From Methylocystaceae bacterium (GTDB lineage Bacteria; Pseudomonadota; Alphaproteobacteria; Rhizobiales; Beijerinckiaceae): DNA of 64,000 bases. The notes beneath the pieces were generated by a model. It ran no database searches. It was given only the letters and a program-made list of their open reading frames with translations, and was not told where the DNA came from. Both the position numbers and the translations under genes were made by a program. Of this stretch, positions 18,261 to 25,658 are shown piece by piece (the first letter of the stretch is position 1; every line of letters begins with the position of its first letter). The DNA lies in the NCBI GenBank assembly GCA_009773555.1, contig WSXZ01000008.1, forward strand, positions 21,568-85,567. The letters run 5' to 3'.

Positions 18261-19054
18261 GTAAGGCTTTCCTTTTCGCTGTTTTGCTTGATGACGACGG
18301 TTACGGCGCGATCAGGCGGCGGCGGCCGGACATGCAGCCGGACGCCCTTGAGCCAGATCAGCAACGCTTCGTAGTGAATGCCGGCGATCACTTTCAGCGT
18401 CAGCAGCGGATGCGAGAGAAAGACGCGCAGCAAGGCGTGATCGTCGAGCGTCTGGCGCGCGAGGCGCTGCGTGGCGATCAGCAAGTCGCCGGCGTCGTCC
18501 GCAACCGATATCGAGATCGTGTAGGCGTCGTCCGGCGGCTTGATCCGGAAACTGTACGCCATGTCCATCGCCACGAAGGGCGAAACATAGAACTGCTTCG
18601 AACAGTCGTGACGAAGCGCTTTGCGGTCCGCGTTGACCGGAAAGAGATAAGCGTGACGCTGCCCGAATGTGTTGTTGACCTCGTAGAGGATCGCCTGTAT
18701 CGCGCCATCGACGCGATAGCAGAAGAAGATGCTCAGCGGATTGAAGGCGAAACCGAGAATGCGCGGCATGGTCAAGAGGCGGATCGCGCCGCCCCGCGCC
18801 TCGAGACCAGCGTCACGCAAGATCGACTCGACTTCGCTGCGCAGATCGCCAGTGCGGGCGAAAAGGTGATCCTGCGCGCGAAATCCGAAGAGATTGAAGC
18901 GCGCGAGCGAGAACAGCCGGAGCTGTTTGTCGAGCGCCGGTAACTCGTCGAGATCGAGCAGCAGCGCGAAGACGCGATAGCGTAGCCGGTGCGCTTTCGG
19001 CCGCAGACGGCGATGCGCCACCGAACCGACATAGAGCGCGCTGTTCACCGCCAT
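18248..19054 (-). CDS. DUF1365 family protein
   Basis: A 268-residue protein of the DUF1365 family, which nearly always sits between a flavin amine-oxidase-like gene and a CFA synthase, as here. The N-terminal motif is SALYVGSVAHRRLRPKAHRLRYRVF, given here only as its core VxHxRxxPxxHxFxYxxF pattern; a FNPLSIFFCY segment and an EVNNTFG segment are also typical. The preceding FAD-gene stop is nine bases upstream. In Rhodobacter sphaeroides, relatives are in an RpoE-controlled operon needed for response to singlet oxygen. Biochemical function is unknown; a role in modified fatty acid synthesis is plausible. Confidence 0.88.
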   Translation of the reverse strand: MAVNSALYVGSVAHRRLRPKAHRLRYRVFALLLDLDELPALDKQLRLFSLARFNLFGFRAQDHLFARTGDLRSEVESILRDAGLEARGGAIRLLTMPRILGFAFNPLSIFFCYRVDGAIQAILYEVNNTFGQRHAYLFPVNADRKALRHDCSKQFYVSPFVAMDMAYSFRIKPPDDAYTISISVADDAGDLLIATQRLARQTLDDHALLRVFLSHPLLTLKVIAGIHYEALLIWLKGVRLHVRPPPPDRAVTVVIKQNSEKESLTCQI

Positions 19055-19063
19055 CGTCCGCTC

Positions 19064-20386
19064 CTATGCCCACGGCGCCGGGCCGACATGGATGCGGCCG
19101 GATTCGTTTTCGACAGTCCAGGGCCGCCGCACGCCGCCAAGCTGTTCCGCAACGGCAAGGCCGGACTGCAGCCCGTCTTCATGAAACCCCGACCCGAAAT
19201 AGGCGCCGCAGAACCAAGTGCGGCGCACGCCCTGAAGCGACCAGAGTTCGCGCTGGGCGTCGATGGCGGCGAGATCGAATATCGGATGCTCATACGTGAA
19301 GCGGCGGGAGACAAGGTCGTCGCGCGGCGGCGCAATGGCGTTCAGCGTCACGAAGAGCGGCGTCGACGGCGGGAGGTCCTGAAGCCGGTTCATCCAGTAG
19401 GTGACGCAGAGCGGAGAATCTGGGCCGGATGCGAGATAGTTCCAGCTCGACCAGATTGAACGCAGTCTCGGCATCAGCGCCGCGTCGCCATGAAGGATAG
19501 TTTCGTTGCAACTGTAACGAAAGCGCGAGAGCAGCCGCGTTTCCTCCGCGGACGGATCGCCGAGCATGCGCAACGCTTGATCCGCATGCGCGGCGATCAC
19601 CACATGATCGAAACGCTGCGCGCCGCCGGACCATTCGACGACAACGCCATCGTCGGCGCGGGTAACGCGCCGCACGGAAGCGTTCAACAGCACACGCTCG
19701 CCGACCGGCGCAATCAGCTTTTGCACATATTCGCGGCTACCGCCTTCGACCGTGCGCCACACCGGGCGGCCGGTAATCTTCAGCAGCCCGTGATTTTCGC
19801 AAAAGCGCGTGAACGCCCGCGCCGGATATGCGGCGACATCGCGCGCGGGAAGCGACCAGATCGCCGCCGCCATCGGATAAAGATGATCCTCACGGAAGGG
19901 CGCGCCGTAGCGGTGCATGTCGAGATAATCGCCGAGTGTCACGCCCTCCATCTGCGCGATATGACTGGGCGCCTCAGCATAAAACCGCCGAATGTCGAGG
20001 AGCATCGACCAGAAGCGCGGGCTGACGATGTTTTTCTTCTGCGCGAAGAGTGTGAAGAGGTCGTTGCCCGCATATTCGAGCCCCCCGTCCGCCATCGACA
20101 CCGCGAAAGTCATCTCGCTCGGCTTCGTGCGGACGCCGAGATGCTCGAAAAGCTTCGTCAGATTTGGATAGGCCGGCTCATTATAGACGATGAACCCGGT
20201 GTCGACCGCGATCGGGCCCAACGGCCCCTCGACCTCGACGGTGTTGCTATGCCCGCCGGCATAGTCGCTCTGCTCGAAAATCGTGACCTCATGCGCATGA
20301 GACAAAAGCCACGACGCTGAAAGACCCGTGACGCCGGCCCCGAGCACAGCAATTTTCAGGCGTTTATTCAGGCCGCTAGGCGCCAT
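19064..20386 (-). CDS. FAD-dependent amine-oxidase-like protein of CFA operons
   Basis: A 440-residue flavoprotein with an N-terminal Rossmann dinucleotide site (IAVLGAGVTGLSASWLL, ~10-26) followed by a GGHSNTV motif typical of the NAD/FAD-binding amine oxidase group in cyclopropane-lipid operons. Relatives in Rhodobacter (UfaD-type) take part in making furan fatty acids by dehydrogenating a methylated acyl chain. The start chosen is the ATG behind GAGAGG; an upstream 109-codon extension is arginine-rich and would run into the divergent promoter region, so it is rejected. It is the first gene of a five-gene operon with a TGATCC-N18-TATAAC promoter about 70-100 bases upstream. Confidence 0.88.
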   Translation of the reverse strand: MAPSGLNKRLKIAVLGAGVTGLSASWLLSHAHEVTIFEQSDYAGGHSNTVEVEGPLGPIAVDTGFIVYNEPAYPNLTKLFEHLGVRTKPSEMTFAVSMADGGLEYAGNDLFTLFAQKKNIVSPRFWSMLLDIRRFYAEAPSHIAQMEGVTLGDYLDMHRYGAPFREDHLYPMAAAIWSLPARDVAAYPARAFTRFCENHGLLKITGRPVWRTVEGGSREYVQKLIAPVGERVLLNASVRRVTRADDGVVVEWSGGAQRFDHVVIAAHADQALRMLGDPSAEETRLLSRFRYSCNETILHGDAALMPRLRSIWSSWNYLASGPDSPLCVTYWMNRLQDLPPSTPLFVTLNAIAPPRDDLVSRRFTYEHPIFDLAAIDAQRELWSLQGVRRTWFCGAYFGSGFHEDGLQSGLAVAEQLGGVRRPWTVENESGRIHVGPAPWA

Positions 20387-20453
20387 CGGCCGCCTCTCGT
20401 GCAACTTCTCTCTTTCTTGCGCCGTCACAATCCTGTCCTTTACGGTCTGCAGC

Positions 20454-20483
20454 GTTATACGCTCAGGCTTGGCCAATGGATCA
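20454..20483 (-). promoter_or_regulatory. RpoE-type promoter for the FAD-DUF1365-CFA operon
   Basis: Read on the minus strand, the site is TGATCC, an 18-base spacer, then TATAAC. TGATCC is the -35 hexamer known for RpoE (ECF11) promoters in Rhodobacter. The -10 lies about 70 bases ahead of the ATG of the flavoprotein gene. The same pattern with the same spacing recurs twice in this locus. Confidence 0.75.
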
Positions 20484-20538
20484 CTCGGGCCGTTCGGAAC
20501 TCCGTTTCGGGCGCCGCCCGACGAACCGCGTAGCCTGG

Positions 20539-20568
20539 TGATCCAAATTCGCAGGCTGCGCGTAGAAG
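20539..20568 (+). promoter_or_regulatory. RpoE-type promoter for the sigma factor operon
   Basis: TGATCC, an 18-base spacer, then TAGAAG. It faces away from the promoter at 20454-20483, giving back-to-back sites 55 bases apart, which implies autoregulation of the sigma gene. The predicted transcript starts near 20575, which would exclude the ATG at 20574 and favours translation from 20658. The -10 is a weaker match than the other two sites. Confidence 0.65.
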
Positions 20569-20657
20569 GGAGCATGATTGGCGCTGTCGCTGCACAGACT
20601 GTCGAGATCCCGGACCGGCGCGCCGTCGCGGAATCGCGTCTTCGGAAAGCGTCGACG

Positions 20658-21236
20658 ATGACCCTGCGAACGGCGCCCGCCGCCTTGTCTTCGGCGGAAG
20701 CGGCAAGCCTCATCAGGCGAATTGCCGAAACGCAGGACCGCGGGGCCTTCGCGGCCCTGTTCGCTTACTATTTCCCGCGCGTGAAGGCCTATATGCTGCG
20801 CGTTGGCGCGTCGCCCGCCAGCGCGGAAGAGTTCGCGCAGGAAGCGCTTCTGCGCGTCTGGCGCAAGGCCGATAGCTTCGATCCGCGCGCGGCGGCGGCG
20901 TCGACCTGGATTTTTGTCATTGCGCGAAATCTGCGCATCGATCGACTGCGCGGCGAGCGCAACATCGATGGGTTAGAAAGCGATCCAAGTGAGGAGCCGG
21001 ATGCGCCGCAGAGCGGCGAAGCGATCGCCATCTTGAATGAGCGGCGCTCCCGCCTGCACGCGGCGCTGGCCGCACTCCCGGCCGAGCAGGCGCGCATCAT
21101 TGAACTCTTCTATTTCGAGGAACACCCCCACTCGGAAATCGCGCGGATGCTCGGCGTGCCGCTCGGCACGGTGAAATCGCGCGTGCGGCTGGCGGTTCAA
21201 CGCCTGCGTGCGGAACTCGAGGATCTTGGATCATGA
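20658..21236 (+). CDS. rpoE: ECF RNA polymerase sigma factor, RpoE/ECF11 type
   Basis: A 192-residue sigma-70 family regulator with region 2 (~25-90; EEFAQEALLRVWRKA and the WIFVIARNLRIDRLR segment that recognises the -10) and region 4 (~135-185; PAEQARIIELFYFEEHPHSEIA and a helix-turn-helix with PLGTVKSRVRLA). It pairs with ChrR, whose ATG overlaps its stop, so it should direct a singlet-oxygen-type response as in Rhodobacter sphaeroides. The ATG at 20574 would add 28 residues but overlaps the predicted transcription start; 20658 has GGAAAG upstream and gives the usual family length. Three matching promoters lie in the locus. Confidence 0.88.
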   Translation: MTLRTAPAALSSAEAASLIRRIAETQDRGAFAALFAYYFPRVKAYMLRVGASPASAEEFAQEALLRVWRKADSFDPRAAAASTWIFVIARNLRIDRLRGERNIDGLESDPSEEPDAPQSGEAIAILNERRSRLHAALAALPAEQARIIELFYFEEHPHSEIARMLGVPLGTVKSRVRLAVQRLRAELEDLGS

Positions 21237-21892
21237 CAAATCCCGGCCATGCGCCCGAGGATCTTATCCTGCGCCATGCGACGGGCGCGCTCGATCCGGC
21301 GTTTTCGCTGCTCATCGAGACGCATCTCGCAATGTCGTCGGCCTCACGGCGGCTGCACGCACAGTTCGAGGCGCTTGGCGGCGCACTGCTCGAGGAGCTC
21401 GCGCCAGCGGATGTTGACCCCGCCGCGTGGAACCGCACCCTGCGCGCACTCGACGCGGATGGGGAGCCGGCCGTCGACCGTCCCAAGCGCAAGGCGGCGC
21501 ATCCCAAATTGCCAGAGGGATTTGCTTTGCCGGCCCCCCTCGCCAGTGTCGACATCCACCATTGGCGTTGGATTGCGCCGGGCGTCCGGTCCGCAAGCAT
21601 CGCCCTGCCGAAACATGGCGCGTCGCGCGCCTTTCTGCTCGAGATCGCTCCGGACATGACCGTTCCCCGGCACGGACATGTGGGCGACGAGGCGACCTGT
21701 GTGCTGCGCGGCGGGTTTCGTGATCGCGACGCGCATTTCGGGCCGGGCGATGTGGCGCAGGTCGACGAAGAGGTCGAGCACGACATCGTGATTGACGCGG
21801 GCGATCCGTGTCTCTGTCTGATCGCCATGGAAGGACGCACGCGTCCGAGCAGCTGGTTCGGACGTCTCTATCAGAAGTTTCGGGACATATGA
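21233..21892 (+). CDS. chrR: ChrR-family anti-sigma factor lacking two zinc-site cysteines
   Basis: A 219-residue cupin-type anti-sigma factor that should hold the RpoE sigma factor inactive. The N-terminal anti-sigma domain aligns without gaps to Rhodobacter ChrR: His6 and His31 are kept, but Cys35 and Cys38 are serines here (segment HLAMSSAS). The C-terminal cupin keeps all its metal ligands, His147, His149, Glu153 and His183. Known ChrR needs the H-H-C-C zinc site to bind sigma, so this protein must bind differently or be weak or constitutively off. Its start and stop overlap both neighbours (ATGA), so the operon is translationally coupled. Confidence 0.88.
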   Translation: MTNPGHAPEDLILRHATGALDPAFSLLIETHLAMSSASRRLHAQFEALGGALLEELAPADVDPAAWNRTLRALDADGEPAVDRPKRKAAHPKLPEGFALPAPLASVDIHHWRWIAPGVRSASIALPKHGASRAFLLEIAPDMTVPRHGHVGDEATCVLRGGFRDRDAHFGPGDVAQVDEEVEHDIVIDAGDPCLCLIAMEGRTRPSSWFGRLYQKFRDI

Positions 21893-22692
21893 GTCTTGGA
21901 CTTCTTCTGCTCGCGACGGCGAGCAGCCTCTCTGCGGTCATGGCTTTTGCATGGCTCCTGCAGCGCAGGACCGGCCAGTCCGGCTGGATCGACGCGACAT
22001 GGTCCTTCGCCATCGGGGCAGCGGGCGCGTTTCTCGCGCTGGCGCCGCTCGATGGCGGAGCGCCGGGCGCACGGCAGGTTTTCGTCGCCGCCTTCGCGGT
22101 CGCCGGCGCGGCGCGTCTTGGACTGCATATCATCGCGCGCAGCATCAACGCTGGCGAAGATCCGCGCTATTTGGAGCTGGCCGTGGAGTGGGGCGCCGAT
22201 TTTCCGTGGCGCCTGTTCTGGTTCCTGCAGATTCAGGCGGGCTGCGCATTCCTGCTGTCGCTCGCTGTGTTTCTTGCCGCCCGCAATCCCGTCGCCTTTC
22301 CGGCCCCAACCGACATTGCCGGCGCGGTCATTCTGGTCTCCGCGATCGCGGGCGAGGCCTGGTCCGATGCGACGCTTGCGCGCTTTCGCGCGACGCGCGG
22401 TCCTGGCAGAAGCGTCTGCATGGACGGGCCGTGGGCTTGGTCGCGGCATCCCAACTACTTTTTCCAGTGGCTGAACTGGGTCGGCTTCGCGGTCGTCGCG
22501 ATCGACTTTAGCGGCGCCTGGCCGCAGGGCTGGCTCGCAATGCTGGCGCCGGCCTTCATGTACTGGCTGCTCGCCCATGTCTCCGGCGTTCCGCCGCTCG
22601 AAAAGCATATGCTGGCGTCGCGCGGAGACGCGTTCCGCGCCTACCAGGCGCGTGTGAACGTCTTTTTTCCCGGCCCGCAAAAGCGCTTGTGA
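21889..22692 (+). CDS. DUF1295 membrane protein (steroid-reductase/ICMT-like fold)
   Basis: A 267-residue multi-spanning inner-membrane protein of the DUF1295 family. Six to seven hydrophobic helices are visible, and the C-terminal half carries the family motif GPWAWSRHPNYFFQWLNW (~180-197), which resembles the cofactor region of steroid 5-alpha-reductases and isoprenylcysteine methyltransferases. The gene starts inside the chrR stop (ATGA) and ends 21 bases before the next methyltransferase. Members frequently sit beside DUF1365 and CFA-synthase genes. A reductase or oxidase role on lipid chains is likely but not shown. Confidence 0.87.
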   Translation: MSLGLLLLATASSLSAVMAFAWLLQRRTGQSGWIDATWSFAIGAAGAFLALAPLDGGAPGARQVFVAAFAVAGAARLGLHIIARSINAGEDPRYLELAVEWGADFPWRLFWFLQIQAGCAFLLSLAVFLAARNPVAFPAPTDIAGAVILVSAIAGEAWSDATLARFRATRGPGRSVCMDGPWAWSRHPNYFFQWLNWVGFAVVAIDFSGAWPQGWLAMLAPAFMYWLLAHVSGVPPLEKHMLASRGDAFRAYQARVNVFFPGPQKRL

Positions 22693-22713
22693 ATCTGGTT
22701 GGAGGATCGTCGA

Positions 22714-23745
22714 ATGTCCCTTATCGCTTCCGCCGTCAGCGTCGTCGAACGCGCGCCCCTGCCGGACTCGGTTTTGCGCATGGGCGTCGGTTATCTCGTC
22801 GGCCGCACGCGGGACCGCCTCAGCCTGGCCCCGCCAGCGGCCGTGGAAACATTTGCGCGCGACATGGCAAACTACCCCATCGCGATCCACACGCGGGAAG
22901 CCAACGCGCAGCATTATGAAGTGCCCGCGCGATTTTTCGAACTGACGCTCGGGCCGCGCCGCAAATATTCGTGCTGCTATTACGACTCGGCCGAAACCAC
23001 GCTCGCCCAGGCGGAGGAGCGCGCGCTCGAAGAAACCGCGCGGGACGCCGGGCTGGCCGATGGTCAGAGGATTCTGGAACTCGGCTGCGGGTGGGGATCG
23101 CTTTCGCTCTTCATGGCGCAGAGCTACCCGAACGCCCGTATCACCGCGGTGTCCAACTCCGCGAGCCAGCGCGCCTATATTGAGGGGCGAATTGCGGAGC
23201 TGGGTCTAACGAATTTGAGCGTGATCACGGCGGATATGAACGATTTCGCCATGGACCAGCGCTTCGACCGGATCGTGTCGATCGAGATGTTCGAGCATAT
23301 GTCGAACTGGCGCCCGCTGCTCTCGCGGTTGCGCGGCTGGCTTTCGCCGGAAGGATCGCTTTTCATCCATATCTTCACGCACCGCAACCAACCGTATCGC
23401 TTCGATCACACCGAAAAAGCCGACTGGATCGCGCAGCATTTCTTTACGGGCGGCATCATGCCAAGCCGTCAGCTCATTCACAGCTTCGGGGATCTCTTCG
23501 AAGCCGAGGCCGAATGGCTGTGGAGCGGCCTTCATTACCAGCGCACGGCGATCGACTGGCTTCGCAATTTCGACGCCCGGCGGGACGAGATCAACGCGGT
23601 CCTGAGCGAAACATACGGAAGCGACGCCGCGCTCTGGCGTCGCCGTTGGCGGCTGTTTTTCCTCGCAACAGAAGGCCTTTTCGGCGATCGCAATGGCGAG
23701 GAATGGGGCGTCAGCCACTATCGCCTGCGTCCATCCCGTGGATGA
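22714..23745 (+). CDS. CFA-synthase-like SAM methyltransferase (second paralogue)
   Basis: A 343-residue SAM-dependent methyltransferase with site ILELGCGWGSLSLFMAQ (~115-131), NYPIAIHTREANAQHYEVP before the catalytic core, CCYYDS and IVSIEMFEHM. These features match the branch related to plant coclaurine N-methyltransferase and to bacterial acyl-chain methylases (UfaM-like) more than classical CFA synthase. A strong GGAGGA precedes the ATG at 22714. Having this protein and a true CFA synthase in the same locus suggests two different methylation steps or substrates. It follows DUF1295 in the sigma-chrR operon. Confidence 0.87.
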   Translation: MSLIASAVSVVERAPLPDSVLRMGVGYLVGRTRDRLSLAPPAAVETFARDMANYPIAIHTREANAQHYEVPARFFELTLGPRRKYSCCYYDSAETTLAQAEERALEETARDAGLADGQRILELGCGWGSLSLFMAQSYPNARITAVSNSASQRAYIEGRIAELGLTNLSVITADMNDFAMDQRFDRIVSIEMFEHMSNWRPLLSRLRGWLSPEGSLFIHIFTHRNQPYRFDHTEKADWIAQHFFTGGIMPSRQLIHSFGDLFEAEAEWLWSGLHYQRTAIDWLRNFDARRDEINAVLSETYGSDAALWRRRWRLFFLATEGLFGDRNGEEWGVSHYRLRPSRG

Positions 23746-24310
23746 TCTGCACGCGCTCAGGCGGCGTGTGAAAGACTACGCCGCCGCCGCCGATCCGCTG
23801 ACGGCGACGTCCAACAGGCTCGCGCTGATCCTCGCGTCGAACCAACCATTCTATCCGCTCTACGTGCGTTGGGTGACCGGAGAAGCGCACGCGCTTCTCG
23901 CTCTGACGCTGCTTTCCACGCCGTTTTTTCTCGCTTCGCCCTGGATGGCGAGGCGGTTCCCGGACGTTGGACGCTTGTGGTTCCCCTCCGTCGGCGCGAT
24001 CAACACGTTTTTTTGCGCCTTCATTTTTGGCGAGGGGTCCGGCGTCGAGTGGTTTCTCGCGCCATGTCTGATCATCGCCGTTTTGTCGTGTCGCAGGACG
24101 GATATGCGTGCGCTCGGCGCCTATGTCGGAGCACTCATCTGCGCATTCATGCTGCTGCATGGCGGTTACGGGCAGCCCCTATATCCGATGGATGCGACAC
24201 AGCAAGAAGCCCTAAGCTCCCTCAACTTCTATTCCGCCTCTACTTTGAGCGTGATAGCAGCATGGATGTTTTTGTCCATACGGCGCGAACAAGGTCTCCT
24301 CATCCCGTGA
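23738..24310 (+). CDS. Membrane protein of unknown function, end of the rpoE operon
   Basis: A 190-residue protein with an N-terminal soluble part (RRRVKDYAAAADPLTATSN) and five or so hydrophobic helices. I do not recognise a named family with certainty; similar proteins are found downstream of CFA-like methyltransferases in alphaproteobacteria. The GTG at 23738 overlaps the upstream stop; a start at 23693 further inside the previous gene is possible. It ends 11 bases inside the convergent DUF2177 gene. A transport or membrane-organising role is conceivable, with no evidence. Confidence 0.65.
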   Translation: MDDLHALRRRVKDYAAAADPLTATSNRLALILASNQPFYPLYVRWVTGEAHALLALTLLSTPFFLASPWMARRFPDVGRLWFPSVGAINTFFCAFIFGEGSGVEWFLAPCLIIAVLSCRRTDMRALGAYVGALICAFMLLHGGYGQPLYPMDATQQEALSSLNFYSASTLSVIAAWMFLSIRREQGLLIP

Positions 24311-24704
24311 AGCGCCTTGCGGCGGCATAGCCTGCGGATGCCGCAGTCGCGGTGAGGAAAACACCCCAGCACAAATCAACGATTGTTACGAGCACGGGCC
24401 AGTGATTGAGCGTCGCTTGATTGGTGAGGTCATACGTGCCGTAAGCGACAAGGCCTAACACAGCCCCATTCAGCGTCGCCTTCCGCCAGTCGCCATTCTG
24501 GAGCGCTGGCGCGCATGCAAAATAGACAACTCCGAATAGGTAGAGCGCGTAAAAGGCAATTGCCGGCGCAGCCCGAAACTCATCCGCGAGCAGCACACCG
24601 AGTTGCGGCCGGTAAAAGCTCTCGGCCATCAATGTTAGCCAGATCACGTCCAGCGCCAGCATGCCGAAAGCCGCGCCTGCATAGGCAAAGATGAAGCGGA
24701 ACAT
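24300..24704 (-). CDS. DUF2177 family membrane protein
   Basis: A 134-residue protein with four membrane helices. It matches the DUF2177 pattern: ALDVIWLTLMAESFYRPQLG at the first helix and the YGTYDLTNQATL motif near residue 90. AGGAGA precedes the ATG. It is preceded by its own TGATCC-N18-TATAAA promoter, with a predicted leader of about 20 bases, so it should be a member of the same regulon as the two operons beside it. In other alphaproteobacteria DUF2177 genes are close to CFA/DUF1365 genes. Function is unknown. Confidence 0.85.
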   Translation of the reverse strand: MFRFIFAYAGAAFGMLALDVIWLTLMAESFYRPQLGVLLADEFRAAPAIAFYALYLFGVVYFACAPALQNGDWRKATLNGAVLGLVAYGTYDLTNQATLNHWPVLVTIVDLCWGVFLTATAASAGYAAARRFTG

Positions 24705-24728
24705 CGAGTCTCCTGACGACCCCGGATG

Positions 24729-24758
24729 TTTATACGAGCGGCATCGCCAAGAGGATCA
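24729..24758 (-). promoter_or_regulatory. RpoE-type promoter for the DUF2177 gene
   Basis: On the minus strand the site reads TGATCC, an 18-base spacer, then TATAAA. The -10 ends 25 bases ahead of the DUF2177 ATG, leaving room for the AGGAGA ribosome site. It is the third site of identical architecture in this locus. Confidence 0.72.
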
Positions 24759-25026
24759 CGAGCAGGCCTTGCAGGGCGCCAAAAAATGCCCTCGCGGCAT
24801 TTATGTTCGAGCGAGCCGCAGTTTCGCCACCGCTGACGCTCTCTAACTCTTTTGCGTTGAATTCGCTCGCGCCAGTGACCAGAGCGTTCGTTCTTTCGGC
24901 GTATTGTTAATTTCCGACGTGTGCTTTTTGGCGATTGCTCAAAATTTATGTCGCGAGTAAGCCTTTGGCGCGGTCACGGTCGCGGAAAGTCTGCTCCTGG
25001 CGTTTCCTGACACAGACCGCAATCCT

Positions 25027-25191
25027 TCAAGCGCGAGATGAAGCGACTTTGGCGCCGCGCTTCATTTCCTCACACTTTTCCGCCCACCAAACCATCGTGC
25101 GGACGCGTTCTTCCCAAAAATCGGCGCGCGCATAGGCGCGGCGCACGCTGTCATTGCGTCCACCGCCATCTGACAATTTGAAGAGACGGGC
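25027..25191 (-). pseudogene. C-terminal remnant of a tyrosine recombinase (integrase)
   Basis: On the minus strand an open stretch of about 50 codons reads LSDGGGRNDSVRRAYARADF then WEERVRTMVWWAEKCEEMKR before a stop. This matches the extreme C-terminus of P4-like and other genomic-island integrases, after the catalytic tyrosine. No N-terminal, core or catalytic part remains between here and the tRNA gene. It lies about 200 bases beyond the 3' end of tRNA-Leu, which is the normal place of an island integrase, so an element probably inserted at this tRNA and was later lost. Nothing else recognisable is present from 24760 to 25389. Confidence 0.6.
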
Positions 25192-25389
25192 GCGAGGCTT
25201 AACGGCGCGGATGGAAATATCTTAAGAGCCATGTTGGCGTCTGATTGGTATCAGCGCGATTCCAACGAATAACCAACAAATCGGCTGGATACCTACGAAC
25301 GCCGTCGGACGCCTCCGGGCGCTAAGTCGAGCATAACTCTTTGGTTTGATGCAATTCTGGGATAATTTGGGCGAGCGCGCGCGCTGATT

Positions 25390-25474
25390 TGGTGCCCAGG
25401 AGAGGACTCGAACCTCCACGGCTTTCACCACTGGTACCTGAAACCAGCGCGTCTACCAATTCCGCCACCTGGGC
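25390..25474 (-). tRNA. tRNA-Leu (anticodon CAG)
   Basis: The minus strand folds as an 85-base class II tRNA: acceptor stem GCCCAGG pairing with CCTGGGC, D arm with GGCGGAATTGGTAGACGC, anticodon stem CTGGT/ACCAG around loop TTCAGGT (anticodon CAG, reading CUG), a short variable arm, the T arm GGTTCGAGTCC, and an encoded CCA at the 3' end. Downstream of the 3' end there is integrase debris, so this tRNA is a likely former attachment site. Confidence 0.97.
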
Positions 25475-25658
25475 TTAGAGCGCGTCTCATAGGGGCAGCG
25501 GACGCCCCGTGTCAATGCGCGCTGTATGCAAAACCGCATGGCCGCCCAGGTCGCGGCGGCGCCCGCCTCGCGCATTTCCTTCGTCGTCAAATTTCGCTAG
25601 AGCCTTAGCGACCATTTTTCCGGCGGGAGCCGGCGCGGCGCAAGCGGAGCAAATCGCA

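Noticed and set aside
19882..19911. TGATCC with TAGCGG 18 bases downstream on the plus strand
   Set aside because: It lies inside the coding region of the flavoprotein gene, directed against it, and the -10 is poor.
20387..20713. 109-codon upstream extension of the flavoprotein gene
   Set aside because: Arg-rich, covers the divergent promoter region, and GAGAGG sits before the internal ATG.
24730..24909. A 58-codon open stretch on the minus strand ending LLVILLAMPLV, like the end of a small membrane protein
   Set aside because: It has no start codon and overlaps the RpoE-type promoter of the DUF2177 gene; possible remnant only.
25222..25431. Minus-strand 69-codon frame overlapping tRNA-Leu
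   Set aside because: It runs through the tRNA and has no protein features.
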